DNA of 64,000 nucleotides from Curtobacterium sp. L6-1. GTDB lineage: Bacteria > Actinomycetota > Actinomycetes > Actinomycetales > Microbacteriaceae. Positions 24,286 to 32,330 of the stretch are shown piece by piece. The position numbers and the translations under genes were made by a program. The stretch spans positions 868,001-932,000 of the forward strand of contig NZ_CP076544.1 of the NCBI RefSeq assembly GCF_018885305.1, read 5' to 3'. Below the pieces are notes generated by a model. That model was not told the origin of the DNA. It saw only the letters and a list, made by a program, of their open reading frames with translations, and searched no databases. Positions within the stretch are counted from its first letter, which is position 1; the number at the start of each line of letters is the position of its first letter.

Positions 24286-24642
24286 TCAGCGGTAGCCGCC
24301 GTCCTCCAGGCCCGCCTCGACCTCGAACCGGTTGCGCAGCGGGTCCTGGCCCGCGACGGCGTAGAGCAGCGGCATGAGCATGCCGTTCCGCTTCCACTGC
24401 TCGACGTGCACCCGCTCGTGCCGGAGGACCCGCTCACCGTCGTTGTCCCGCGTGAGGTACACCGAACCGATGCAGGTGCCGCCGCGCCGGAACACCCAGC
24501 GCGGCAGCCCCCGGCACACGATCAACCCGTCGACGACCCGCACGGGCCCGGTCGACAGCGGGAGGCCGATCACGAGCCCGACGAGCGTCGCGACCAGCCA
24601 CCCTGCACGGGACACCGGCGAGTCGACGAGCGGGTTGCGCAC
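24286..24642 (-). CDS. Small membrane-anchored protein with HExxH motif
   Basis: A 118-residue protein. An N-terminal hydrophobic segment (WLVATLVGLVIGLPL, about residues 15-29) is followed by a short domain with RHERVHVEQWKRNGML. HERVH is a zincin-like HExxH, but a third ligand is not obvious. Similar proteins in actinobacteria are annotated variously (for example as Fe-S oxidoreductase), with no proven role. GTG 24642 lies 3 bases after the stop of the oxidoreductase gene, so the two are an operon. Confidence 0.65.
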   Translation of the reverse strand: MRNPLVDSPVSRAGWLVATLVGLVIGLPLSTGPVRVVDGLIVCRGLPRWVFRRGGTCIGSVYLTRDNDGERVLRHERVHVEQWKRNGMLMPLLYAVAGQDPLRNRFEVEAGLEDGGYR

Positions 24643-24645
24643 GCG

Positions 24646-26046
24646 CTACTCGGGCCGGCCGTAGGTCTCGAGGAGACGCAGCCAGATCTCGTTCATCGTG
24701 GGGTAGGCGGGGACGGCGTGCCAGAGCCGGTCGACCGGGACCTCGCCGACGACGGCGACGGTCGCGGCGTGCAGCATCTCGGCCACGTCCTGCCCGACGA
24801 AGGTCACCCCGACGACGACCCCGCGGGACTCGTCGACGACCATCTTCGCCCGCCCGCTGTAGCCGTCGGCCTGCAGCGCGGAACCCGCGACGCTGCCGAG
24901 GTCGTACTCGACTGCCCGCACGTCGATGCCCTGCTGACGGGCCTGCTCCTCGGTGAGGCCGACGCTTGCGACCTCGGGGTCCGTGAAGGTGACCTGGGGG
25001 ACCGACGCGTGGTCGGCGGTCGCGACGTGCGCACCCCACGGCTCGGCGTGCACGGGGGTGCCCTGCAGGCGTGCCGCGATGGCCTCGCCGGCGGCACGGG
25101 CCTGGTACTTGCCCTGGTGGGTGAGGAGGGCGCGGTGGTTGACGTCGCCGACGGCGTAGAGCCAGTCGGTTCCGGTCACGAGCATGGTGTCGTCGACGTC
25201 CAGCCACTCGCCGGGGGTCAGCCCGACGGTCTCGAGTCCGAGGTTGCCGGTGCCCGGGGCGCGACCGGTCGCCGCGAGGACCTCGCTCGTGACCAGGGTG
25301 GTGCCGTCGTCGAGGGTGGTCGTGACGAGACCGTGCTCGTCGCGGTCGACGCGGGTCGGGTTGACACCGGTGCGGACGTCGATGCCCATCTCGCGCATGG
25401 CGTCGGCGACGAGCTCGCCGGCGAAGGGCTCCATGCCGCCGAGCAGCCCGTGCCGGGCGACGAGGGTGACCTTCGCGCCGAGCGAGGCCCAGGCCGTGGC
25501 GAGCTCCGAGCCCGCGACACCGCCGCCGATGACGAGCAGGCTCTCCGGGACCTCCTGCGCACTGGTGCCCTCACGCGTACCCCAGGGCTTCGCGTCCTCG
25601 AGACCGGGCACGGGCGGCAGGGTGTGCAGCGAACCCGTGGCGACGGCGACGGCCTTCGCGGTGTGGGTGGTGCCGTCCACCTCGAGGGTCTTCGGACCGG
25701 TGAACGTCGCGTAGCCGCGGATCAGCGCGATGTCGGACGACTCGAGCCAGGACACCTGCGACGCGTCGTCCCAGTTGCTCGTGAAGGAGTTGCGGCGGGC
25801 GAGCACGGCCGCGGCGTCGACGTCGCCGGTGACGGCCTGGGCGGCACCGCCGAGACGCTTGGCCGCGGCGACGGCGTGGCCGCTGCGCAGGAGTGCCTTG
25901 GACGGCATGCACGCCCAGTAGGAGCACTCACCGCCCACCAGTTCCGCCTCGACCACGGCGACCGACAGGCCGCGCTTGTGGGCGTAGTCCGCCACGTTCT
26001 CGCCGACTGCGCCGGCGCCGATCACGATGAGGTCGTAGTCCGTCAT
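24646..26046 (-). CDS. FAD-dependent pyridine nucleotide-disulfide oxidoreductase (Lpd/MerA family)
   Basis: A 466-residue flavoprotein disulfide reductase. The FAD motif is VIGAGAVGENVA, the redox-active pair is GGECSYWACMPSKA (CxxxxC as in Lpd), a second dinucleotide motif is VIGGGVAGSELA, and YAVGDVN is the FAD-ribityl loop. In the C-terminal dimer domain the usual HxxPxxSE reads HAVPAYPTMNE, so His and Glu are kept with altered spacing. It is not next to 2-oxoacid dehydrogenase genes, so a soluble transhydrogenase-, mercuric reductase- or mycothione reductase-like role is as likely as lipoamide dehydrogenase. Start ATG 26046. Confidence 0.88.
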   Translation of the reverse strand: MTDYDLIVIGAGAVGENVADYAHKRGLSVAVVEAELVGGECSYWACMPSKALLRSGHAVAAAKRLGGAAQAVTGDVDAAAVLARRNSFTSNWDDASQVSWLESSDIALIRGYATFTGPKTLEVDGTTHTAKAVAVATGSLHTLPPVPGLEDAKPWGTREGTSAQEVPESLLVIGGGVAGSELATAWASLGAKVTLVARHGLLGGMEPFAGELVADAMREMGIDVRTGVNPTRVDRDEHGLVTTTLDDGTTLVTSEVLAATGRAPGTGNLGLETVGLTPGEWLDVDDTMLVTGTDWLYAVGDVNHRALLTHQGKYQARAAGEAIAARLQGTPVHAEPWGAHVATADHASVPQVTFTDPEVASVGLTEEQARQQGIDVRAVEYDLGSVAGSALQADGYSGRAKMVVDESRGVVVGVTFVGQDVAEMLHAATVAVVGEVPVDRLWHAVPAYPTMNEIWLRLLETYGRPE

Positions 26047-26149
26047 GGGGCCGAGCGTAGCCTCCTGCGGGCTGGCTCCGGCCGTGAGCGGTGCGCTGTG
26101 TGGAGGACGCTCTCCGGATGCCTCCCTGTGCAGGGGAGTGCGGGTTGGG

Positions 26150-26971
26150 TCAGGAGGCGCGGGCCGCCGTGGAGAGTGCGCCGACGATGCGCAGGATGAC
26201 CCCGAGGTCGTCGACCGCACGGTCCGGGTCGACCGGGGCGAACCCCGTCAGGGCGGCACCGACGAGCTGCCGGCCGGCCGTCGCGGCCTGCACCAGGGCG
26301 ACGAGCGCCGCGCCGTCGAGCCCGAAGGGGACGGGTTCGAGCAGACCGTCGACCTCGCTCGGGTCGAGGACGTCGAGGTCGACGTGGACGAACACCCGCG
26401 TGGCACCGGTGGCCGCGACCGCTGCGCCGAGCCGGTCCGGTGTGGCCGCGTCGACGTCGAGGTGCGTGATCCCGGCGCGCTCGAGGGCGGCTGCCTCGGC
26501 ACCTTCGGTCCCTCGGGTGCCGGCGACGACGACGGAGGTGGCGGGCACCACGGGGAGGTCCGGGAACAGGTCCGCCGGACGGTCGACCAGGAGGCGCAGC
26601 GCAGCCGTCTCGGCGGCCACCGGTTGTGCGCGGTTCAGTGCGCGGTACCCGCTCGACCCGGACAGCCGGACCACCGCCGTGTCGCCGCCGACCAGCACGG
26701 CGGCGCCGAGCACGCTCGACCCGTCACCGCCGATGACGAGCACCGGCTCGGAGGCGACCGCGGCCTCCTGCGCGACGGCGCCGGAGACGGTGAGCACCGA
26801 GGTGTACCGAGCGACCGCGGTGTCCAACCGGTCGCCGGCCCCGGGCGGGACGTCGACGGTCGTCGTCGCCGTGCGGGGGAGGTCCGCCGCCACGGCCGTC
26901 GCTCCGTCCGCCAGCCGCATCGCACGCGACGACGCCGAACCCTGCCACTGACCGACCACGAGGAATCGCAT
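26150..26971 (-). CDS. Arginase/agmatinase-fold protein with missing metal ligands
   Basis: A 273-residue protein with the ureohydrolase order of motifs. The expected GGDHS reads GGDGSS, the expected DAHxD strand reads RLSGSSG, while FVHVDLDVLDPSEVDG keeps the Asp-rich third motif. In true arginases the first two motifs supply His and Asp ligands for two Mn ions, so this protein probably cannot bind both metals. It may be a catalytically dead or re-purposed relative. CAGACT begins 12 nt before the ATG at 26971, suggesting a leaderless message. Confidence 0.75.
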   Translation of the reverse strand: MRFLVVGQWQGSASSRAMRLADGATAVAADLPRTATTTVDVPPGAGDRLDTAVARYTSVLTVSGAVAQEAAVASEPVLVIGGDGSSVLGAAVLVGGDTAVVRLSGSSGYRALNRAQPVAAETAALRLLVDRPADLFPDLPVVPATSVVVAGTRGTEGAEAAALERAGITHLDVDAATPDRLGAAVAATGATRVFVHVDLDVLDPSEVDGLLEPVPFGLDGAALVALVQAATAGRQLVGAALTGFAPVDPDRAVDDLGVILRIVGALSTAARAS

Positions 26972-27030
26972 CCTGTCAGTCTGGCAGCCGGGTCCGACGC
27001 CGTCCGGTGTGCTCGGTGCTCGCAGCGTGG

Positions 27031-27756
27031 CTACGCCGTGGTCGGACCGCCGGACTTCAGTGCCGCGAGCCGCGCCTCGACCTCGGCGTCGCGGCCGACG
27101 TCCTCGAGGCTCTCGAACTGGGCGTCCAGGCTCGACGCCTGCAGTTCCTGCTGGCCGATCACCTTCGCCTCCTCGCGGCGGACCTTCTCCTCGAAGCGCG
27201 CCAGGTCGCTCGTCGGGTCGGTGATGTCGATCGTGCCGATGGCGTCGTTCACCTTCGACTGCGCCTCGGCGGTCTTCGCCCGGGCGACGAGGCTGTTGCG
27301 CTTGGCGCGCAGCTCCTCGAGCTTCTGCTCCATGCCGGCGAGCCCCTGCTTGAGCTTCTCGACCTGCTCGTTCTGCGTGGCGAGCGGTGCAGCGTTGTCC
27401 TTGACCTCCTGCTCGGCGGCGATCTGCTTGCCGATGGCGATCTTGGCGAGGTTGTCGAACTTGTCGGCCTCGGCGGTCTTGCCCTCGGCGCGGTACTTGT
27501 CGGCGGCGGACGAGGCGTTGCCCGCCTTCTGGCCCCACTCCTGCGCGGCGCGGACGTCCTCCTCGTTGTCCTGCTCGAGCAGGCGGAGGTTGCCGATCGT
27601 CTGGGCGATGGCGCTCTTCGCGTCGGCGATGTTGTTCGAGTAGTCGCGGACGAGCTGGTCGAGCATCAGCTGCGGGTCCTCGGCGTCGTCGATGATCTGG
27701 TTGATGTTCGCCCGGACGAGCGAGGAGATCCGGCCGAAGATGGTCTGCTTTGCCAT
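27031..27756 (-). CDS. pspA: PspA/IM30 family membrane-stress protein
   Basis: A 241-residue, almost fully helical protein. The N-terminal amphipathic helix (MAKQTIFGRISSLVRANINQIIDDAEDP) and the long coiled coil with LEELRAKRNSLVARAKTAEAQ are hallmarks of PspA/Vipp1, which coat and stabilise the inner face of a damaged membrane. The ATG at 27756 follows AAAGGGAAAC. It lies 47 bases downstream of the TPM-domain gene on the same strand, a pairing seen in many actinobacteria. Confidence 0.93.
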   Translation of the reverse strand: MAKQTIFGRISSLVRANINQIIDDAEDPQLMLDQLVRDYSNNIADAKSAIAQTIGNLRLLEQDNEEDVRAAQEWGQKAGNASSAADKYRAEGKTAEADKFDNLAKIAIGKQIAAEQEVKDNAAPLATQNEQVEKLKQGLAGMEQKLEELRAKRNSLVARAKTAEAQSKVNDAIGTIDITDPTSDLARFEEKVRREEAKVIGQQELQASSLDAQFESLEDVGRDAEVEARLAALKSGGPTTA

Positions 27757-27803
27757 TGCTGTTTCCCTTTCGTGGATGGACTGCTGGGGTCGAACCGGGT
27801 GGG

Positions 27804-29837
27804 TCAGAAGCGGCCGCCGCCGGAGAAGCCGCCGCCCCCGCCGCCGCCACCTCCGCCGCCGAAGCCGCCGCCCCCACCGAAACCGCCCCCACCGCCGAAG
27901 CCCCCACCGCCGAAGCTGCCGCCGCCGTAGCTCCCGCCACGGCCGCCGAGCAGGCCGCCGAGGACGATGCCGGTCACGAGGCCGCCGAGCTGCGGGCCGC
28001 CACGGCCGCCGCCCGTGCCGCCCAGGCCGCCGCCGGGCCAGCCGGACGTGTCGTCGTTCGCCGCGTCGATGGCGGCTGCCGCGTACTGCTCGGCAGCGCG
28101 CGCCGCCTGCAGCGCGCGCATGGGATCGGAGGTGGCGAGGTCGAGGGCGTCGTCGAGGGCACGTTCGGCCTCGGAGAGTCGGGTGCGGGCGGTCGGGCCG
28201 ACGGCCCCGCGGTGCACCGTGACGTACTCGCGTGCCTGCCCGATGCGGCTCCGGGCGTCGCGCAGTGCGGCGTCCAGCGCCCGGGTCGCGCGCTGCAGCT
28301 GCTCCTCGGCGGTGCGGGCGGTGGCGAGTGCGGCGTCGATGTCGGTGTTCGCCCTGGTGAGGGCGTCGACCGCACCGACGGGGTCACGCGGGTCGACGTC
28401 CGAGCGCAGGACGCGCTGCGCGCGGGCGACGGCGCCGGCGAGGTCCGGCCCACCACGCTGCAGCGCACCGGCGGACGCGATGTCGCCCTCGATGTCGGCT
28501 CGCATGGCCTCGGCCCGGTCGGCCGCCTCGGTGAAGGTGCGCTCGGCCGCGGTCACCGCACCGGTCAGCTGCTGGACCTGTGCGAGGGCGTGCTGCCCGT
28601 CGCGGACGGCGACGACGGCCTCGCCGCGCGCGCCGGCGGCCAGCGCGGCACGCGCGGCGGCAGCGCGGCCGTCCGCGTACTCGAGCACCTGCTCCGCCTG
28701 GTCGACGTTGTCGGTGACCGTCGCGAGTGTCCGACCCGTGTAGGAACCGCGGACCCGGTCGAGCGCGGCACGAGCGTCGGCCAGCGCCGCGGGGGCTGCG
28801 GCGAGTGCGGTCGTCAGCTCGGCGGAGGCGGTGTCGACGCCCTGCTCCAGCGACCGCAGCTGGTCGAACGCCTCGGTCTGGGACTCGATCGCCGCGTGGG
28901 CCTGCTCGCACACGGAGATGATCTGGTGCGCCCAGTCGCTGCGCTGCTGCGGTGTGTCCGGCACCTCGTCGTCGAGCTGCTGCTGCAGGGCGAACGCCTT
29001 CCGCACCTCGCGCTTGGCGACGGCGACGGTCTCGGCGAAGGGCTCCGCGGCGTCGTCGCCGAACTGGGCGGCAGCGAAGCCGACCTCCTGCTCGGCGGTC
29101 CGGAGCTCGTCGTCGATGGTGACGAGGGCCCCGCCGGCGCGGCGCTCGAGGTCGGCGAGCGACGCCTCCTGCTCGCGGCGGGCCGCGGCGGCGCGACGTC
29201 GGTTGCGTGCTCGGATGACGAGCACGGCCACGACGGCGGTCAGCACGGCGACACCGAGCAGGACCCACAGCCAGGTGAGGTCGGCGGGCTGCTGGCTCTG
29301 CTGCAGGCCACCCGCGAAGGCGGTCGCCGCGGCGGCCCACTCGCCCTGCTTGAGCCGCGGGAGCAGGTCGCTGTCGACCGCGTCCTCGACGTCCCGCGAC
29401 GTGATGGCCGTCTCGTTCGTCTGCTGGACGTCGTAGTTCCGTTCGGCGACCGCGACCGACAGCAGGATGCCGTCCGTCTCGATCTGGTTCCGCTCCATGG
29501 TCGCGGTACCCCACGCGGTGTGGTCGGCGGGGTCGGTGAACGAGGGCACGAACACGACGTAGAGCTGGGTCTGTGTCTCCTGGTAGAGCTCCTGCACGGC
29601 CCGCTCGACGTCGGCCTGCTGGGCGTCGGTGAGCGCGTCGGCGTCGTCGAGCACGTAGGCGCTGCCGAGGTCGACCGGTGCGGTGGCCTGCGCCGCGGAG
29701 ACCGGGGCGAGGACGAGGAGCGCCGACACCGCGGCCGCCGCCAGGGCAGCACCGACCCGTGTCGTCCACCGGGTCCCGTCGGTCGCCGTCGTCCGCCCCC
29801 TCGACCCGGCGTCCGTCCTGATCCCGACCGCGCGCAT
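27804..29837 (-). CDS. TPM-domain membrane protein with coiled-coil region and Gly-rich tail
   Basis: A 677-residue protein. A signal segment (about residues 28-52, ending AQATA) precedes an extracytoplasmic TPM_phosphatase domain (YVLDDADALTDAQQADVERAV ... LYVVFVPSF). One membrane helix follows (WLWVLLGVAVLTAVVAVLVI), then about 380 residues of Ala-rich cytoplasmic coiled coil, and a tail of Gly-Gly-Phe repeats ending SGGGRF. TPM domains occur in photosystem repair factors and in stress proteins near PspA. The Gly/Phe tail resembles those of many bacterial TPM (YgcG-like) proteins. ATG 29837 has GGAGG upstream. Confidence 0.85.
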   Translation of the reverse strand: MRAVGIRTDAGSRGRTTATDGTRWTTRVGAALAAAAVSALLVLAPVSAAQATAPVDLGSAYVLDDADALTDAQQADVERAVQELYQETQTQLYVVFVPSFTDPADHTAWGTATMERNQIETDGILLSVAVAERNYDVQQTNETAITSRDVEDAVDSDLLPRLKQGEWAAAATAFAGGLQQSQQPADLTWLWVLLGVAVLTAVVAVLVIRARNRRRAAAARREQEASLADLERRAGGALVTIDDELRTAEQEVGFAAAQFGDDAAEPFAETVAVAKREVRKAFALQQQLDDEVPDTPQQRSDWAHQIISVCEQAHAAIESQTEAFDQLRSLEQGVDTASAELTTALAAAPAALADARAALDRVRGSYTGRTLATVTDNVDQAEQVLEYADGRAAAARAALAAGARGEAVVAVRDGQHALAQVQQLTGAVTAAERTFTEAADRAEAMRADIEGDIASAGALQRGGPDLAGAVARAQRVLRSDVDPRDPVGAVDALTRANTDIDAALATARTAEEQLQRATRALDAALRDARSRIGQAREYVTVHRGAVGPTARTRLSEAERALDDALDLATSDPMRALQAARAAEQYAAAAIDAANDDTSGWPGGGLGGTGGGRGGPQLGGLVTGIVLGGLLGGRGGSYGGGSFGGGGFGGGGGFGGGGGFGGGGGGGGGGGFSGGGRF

Positions 29838-30019
29838 CCGTCCTCCGTCCGTGGCCGCGTCCGTCGTCCGTGGCCGTCGCCCGGAGTCTATCCAGGGGCC
29901 TCCTGGGCGACCCGGGCCTGTGGACAGTGACGTTGGCGGTGCCGGAGTTGTACCCCGCCGCGGTGGACCGGAAGGCGCAGATTGCGCACATCGGTCACGA
30001 GGTGTCCCCCGAAACGGGG

Positions 30020-30025
30020 TAGGGT
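30020..30025 (+). promoter_or_regulatory. Possible -10 hexamer (TAGGGT) of the 67-residue gene
   Basis: TAGGGT lies 37 nt before the ATG at 30057, and a GGAAGGGGAGC ribosome site sits between, so this gene would have a short normal leader. No convincing -35 is seen. Confidence 0.4.
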
Positions 30026-30056
30026 CGGGGAACGCCTACGAGGAAGGGGAGCAGCA

Positions 30057-30260
30057 ATGGAGCGAGCGACCACCGCAGAAGTCGTCCCACTGGAGGACGG
30101 GTACCACCGCGTGTCCACGCCGCTGAGCGGCGTGATCGGGTTCGTGCGTGAGAGCGACGGCCGGTACGAGGTCCTCCGGGGCCGCGTCCGTCAGGCCACC
30201 CGGTCCGAGGGCAAGTACGCCACCATGAACGTCGCGCTCATCGCGCTGACCCACGCCTGA
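30057..30260 (+). CDS. Small conserved-looking hypothetical protein
   Basis: A 67-residue soluble protein beginning MERATTAEVVPLEDG and ending NVALIALTHA. It has an excellent ribosome site (GGAAGGGGAGC, about 6 nt spacing) and third-position GC typical of genes here, so it is probably real. I recognise no family. The middle (VSTPLSGVIGFVRESDGRYEVLRG) looks like a small beta-rich domain. It stands alone between the TPM gene and the phosphopantetheinyl transferase. Confidence 0.65.
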   Translation: MERATTAEVVPLEDGYHRVSTPLSGVIGFVRESDGRYEVLRGRVRQATRSEGKYATMNVALIALTHA

Positions 30261-30289
30261 CCGCAGGTCCATCACCCACCCACCCGCCG

Positions 30290-30295
30290 TAGGCT
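30290..30295 (+). promoter_or_regulatory. -10 hexamer (TAGGCT) of a probable leaderless promoter
   Basis: TAGGCT starts 12 nt before the GTG at 30302 of the phosphopantetheinyl transferase gene, with no ribosome site between. Confidence 0.55.
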
Positions 30296-30301
30296 GCGCG
30301 G

Positions 30302-31009
30302 GTGGGTGATCCGTGCCTCCAGGCCGTCTCGGTCCGCGTCATGCGGCCCGGCGCGTCCCGCGACGCCGACCGGGAGGCCCTCCGCGCGTTCGTCGCCGAG
30401 GTCACCGACACGGACCCCGCGCTGGTGCGCGTCGTCCGTCGCTGCCCGCACTGCGGGGCGGCCGACCACGGCCGACCGTCGGCGCTCGTCGCCGACCGGC
30501 AGGTCCCGGTCAGCCTCGCCCGGACTTCCGGTGCGGTCGTCCTCGCCGTCGGACCGGGACCACTCGGCGTCGACGTCGAACGGCCGTCGCGGGTGACCGC
30601 CGCCGCACTCGACGTCTTCACGCCCGGCGAACGCGCCCGCGCCGCGGCCGAGGTGCTCCCTGCCGCGGGCGACGCACACCGCACGGCGTGCTGGGCGGTC
30701 AAGGAGTCGGTGCTCAAGCGGGACGGCCGTGGGCTCCGGGTCGACCCCGTGCTGGTGGAGGCGGTCCTCGGCCCGCTCCGGAACGGCGGCGACGGCGACG
30801 GCCACCGCGACGGCGACAGCGACGGCGGCGACGACCGCGACCACGATGGCGACCACGACCACGCACGGTTCGCCGGTGACGAACAGCCCGTCACCGTCCT
30901 GCTGCTCGACGACGACCTCGTGCTCGCGGTGGCCGCCGGCGGTGTCCCCGTGCACGTGCAGGACGTCCGTGGTCCCGCCGCCGCGCGGGTCCGTCCGCAG
31001 CAGCGCTAG
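30302..31009 (+). CDS. 4'-phosphopantetheinyl transferase superfamily protein
   Basis: A 235-residue enzyme of the Sfp/AcpT type that would load the phosphopantetheine arm of CoA onto a carrier-protein serine. GVDVE (about residue 88) and WAVKES (about residue 130) are the Mg2+/CoA-binding signature (GxD...WxxKE). CPHCGAADHGRP near residue 48 is a conserved feature of actinobacterial members. Around residues 160-190 there is an unusual insert made almost only of Gly, Asp, His and Arg. It lies next to, and convergent with, an M1 peptidase/NRPS operon whose carrier domain it may activate. Its stop overlaps the convergent peptidase stop (CTAG). Confidence 0.82.
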   Translation: MGDPCLQAVSVRVMRPGASRDADREALRAFVAEVTDTDPALVRVVRRCPHCGAADHGRPSALVADRQVPVSLARTSGAVVLAVGPGPLGVDVERPSRVTAAALDVFTPGERARAAAEVLPAAGDAHRTACWAVKESVLKRDGRGLRVDPVLVEAVLGPLRNGGDGDGHRDGDSDGGDDRDHDGDHDHARFAGDEQPVTVLLLDDDLVLAVAAGGVPVHVQDVRGPAAARVRPQQR

Positions 31010-32322
31010 GGCAGTTCCGGGACGCCCGGTTCGTCGATCCAGGGCCCGAGCAGGAGCAGCACGGCGTCCGGTCCGGTGCCCGCGGCCTCGGCGAAGGACG
31101 CGACGACGTCGGGGGAGCTGACGGTGCCGTGCCGGTACCGCGTCGTGACGATCCGCAGTCCCGCCGTGAACGCCGCGTCGCCGATCGTCCGGCGGAGGGC
31201 GTGCAGGGCGAGGGCGCCGCGCTTGTAGACCCGGTCGTCGAACATGTCCCGCGCGCCGGGATCGGCGACGACGAGGTCCTGCGGTTGCTGCAGCAGGCCC
31301 GACCGGTACGAGCGGGCGAGGTCGTCGGCGGTCGGCCCGCCGCGGTGCTCGGACCAGAGCCACTCGGCGTAGCAGGCGAAGCCCTCGTGCAGCCAGATGT
31401 CCCGCCACCGGCCGAGGGTCACGGAGTTGCCGAACCACTGGTGCGCGAGCTCGTGGGCGATGAGCCGGTCGGTGCCGTGCGCGCCGTCGACGTGGTTCCG
31501 TCCGAAGACGGCGAGCCCGTGCGCCTCGAGCGGGATCTCCAGCTCGTCGTCGGTCACCACGACGCCGTACTCGGCGAACGGGTACGGGCCGAACCGGTCG
31601 GCGAACAGGGCGATCATCTCCGGGACCTGCCCGAAGTCGGTCTTCGCCGCTGCGGTGAGGTCGGCCGGGTGGTGCAGCGTGACGGGGACGTCCCCGCCGC
31701 GGAGCTTCGTCGTCCGGTAGCGGCCGATCTGCACCGTGGCCAGGTAGGTCGCCATCGGTTCGGTGACGGCGAAGGTCCAGCGGGTCCCGCGGGCGGTGCG
31801 GTCGCGCCCGAGGAGCTCGCCGTTCGCGACGACCTCGTACCCGGCCTCGCAGGTGAGCTCGATCCGGTACGTGGCCTTGTCGTCGGGGCGGTCGTTGCAG
31901 GGGAACCAGGACGGCGCACCGACCGGCTGGCTGGCGACGATGACGCCGTCGGTCAGTTCCTCCCAGCCGAGCGTGCCCCAGGGGCTCCGGAGCGGTCGCG
32001 GGGTGCCGCGGTAGCGGACGTGCACGGCGAAGTCGGCGCCCGCGGGGATCGGGGCGGCCGGCGTGACGGTGGTCTTGTGGGTGCCGACCGAGACCTTCTT
32101 CGCGCGGACGCCGTCGACGTCGACCCGGTCGACGGAGAGCCCGTGCAGGTCGAGGACGACCTTGTCGAGCGCTTCGACGGCCGTCGCGCTGATCGTGGCG
32201 GTCGCGTCGAGCCGGTTCGTGGCGACCCGGTAGTCCAGGTGCAGGTCGTGGTGGCGGCTCGTCCAGCGCCGGTCGCCGCTGTGCGGGGTGTACGGGTCGG
32301 CGGCGGGGTCGGTCTGCTTCAC
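31006..32322 (-). CDS. M1 family zinc metallopeptidase (aminopeptidase)
   Basis: A 438-residue member of family M1. The zinc site is HELAHQWFGN with the third ligand in WLHEGFACYAE 19 residues on. The family exopeptidase motif normally GAMEN is not evident: the aligned region reads LEAHGLAVF, so substrate-amine recognition may differ. It has no C-terminal ERAP domain, hence the short length. It begins with GTG 32322, 9 bases after the stop of the Pls-like NRPS, so it is cotranscribed. A cytosolic enzyme trimming or degrading the polymer made by that NRPS is plausible; known epsilon-polylysine-degrading enzymes are Zn aminopeptidases. Confidence 0.88.
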   Translation of the reverse strand: MKQTDPAADPYTPHSGDRRWTSRHHDLHLDYRVATNRLDATATISATAVEALDKVVLDLHGLSVDRVDVDGVRAKKVSVGTHKTTVTPAAPIPAGADFAVHVRYRGTPRPLRSPWGTLGWEELTDGVIVASQPVGAPSWFPCNDRPDDKATYRIELTCEAGYEVVANGELLGRDRTARGTRWTFAVTEPMATYLATVQIGRYRTTKLRGGDVPVTLHHPADLTAAAKTDFGQVPEMIALFADRFGPYPFAEYGVVVTDDELEIPLEAHGLAVFGRNHVDGAHGTDRLIAHELAHQWFGNSVTLGRWRDIWLHEGFACYAEWLWSEHRGGPTADDLARSYRSGLLQQPQDLVVADPGARDMFDDRVYKRGALALHALRRTIGDAAFTAGLRIVTTRYRHGTVSSPDVVASFAEAAGTGPDAVLLLLGPWIDEPGVPELP

Positions 32323-32330
32323 GGTGCCGG

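Noticed and set aside
30302..31009. Holo-ACP synthase of fatty acid synthesis (AcpS)
   Set aside because: AcpS is about 120-150 residues and trimeric; this protein has the longer two-half Sfp-like pattern and sits by an NRPS.
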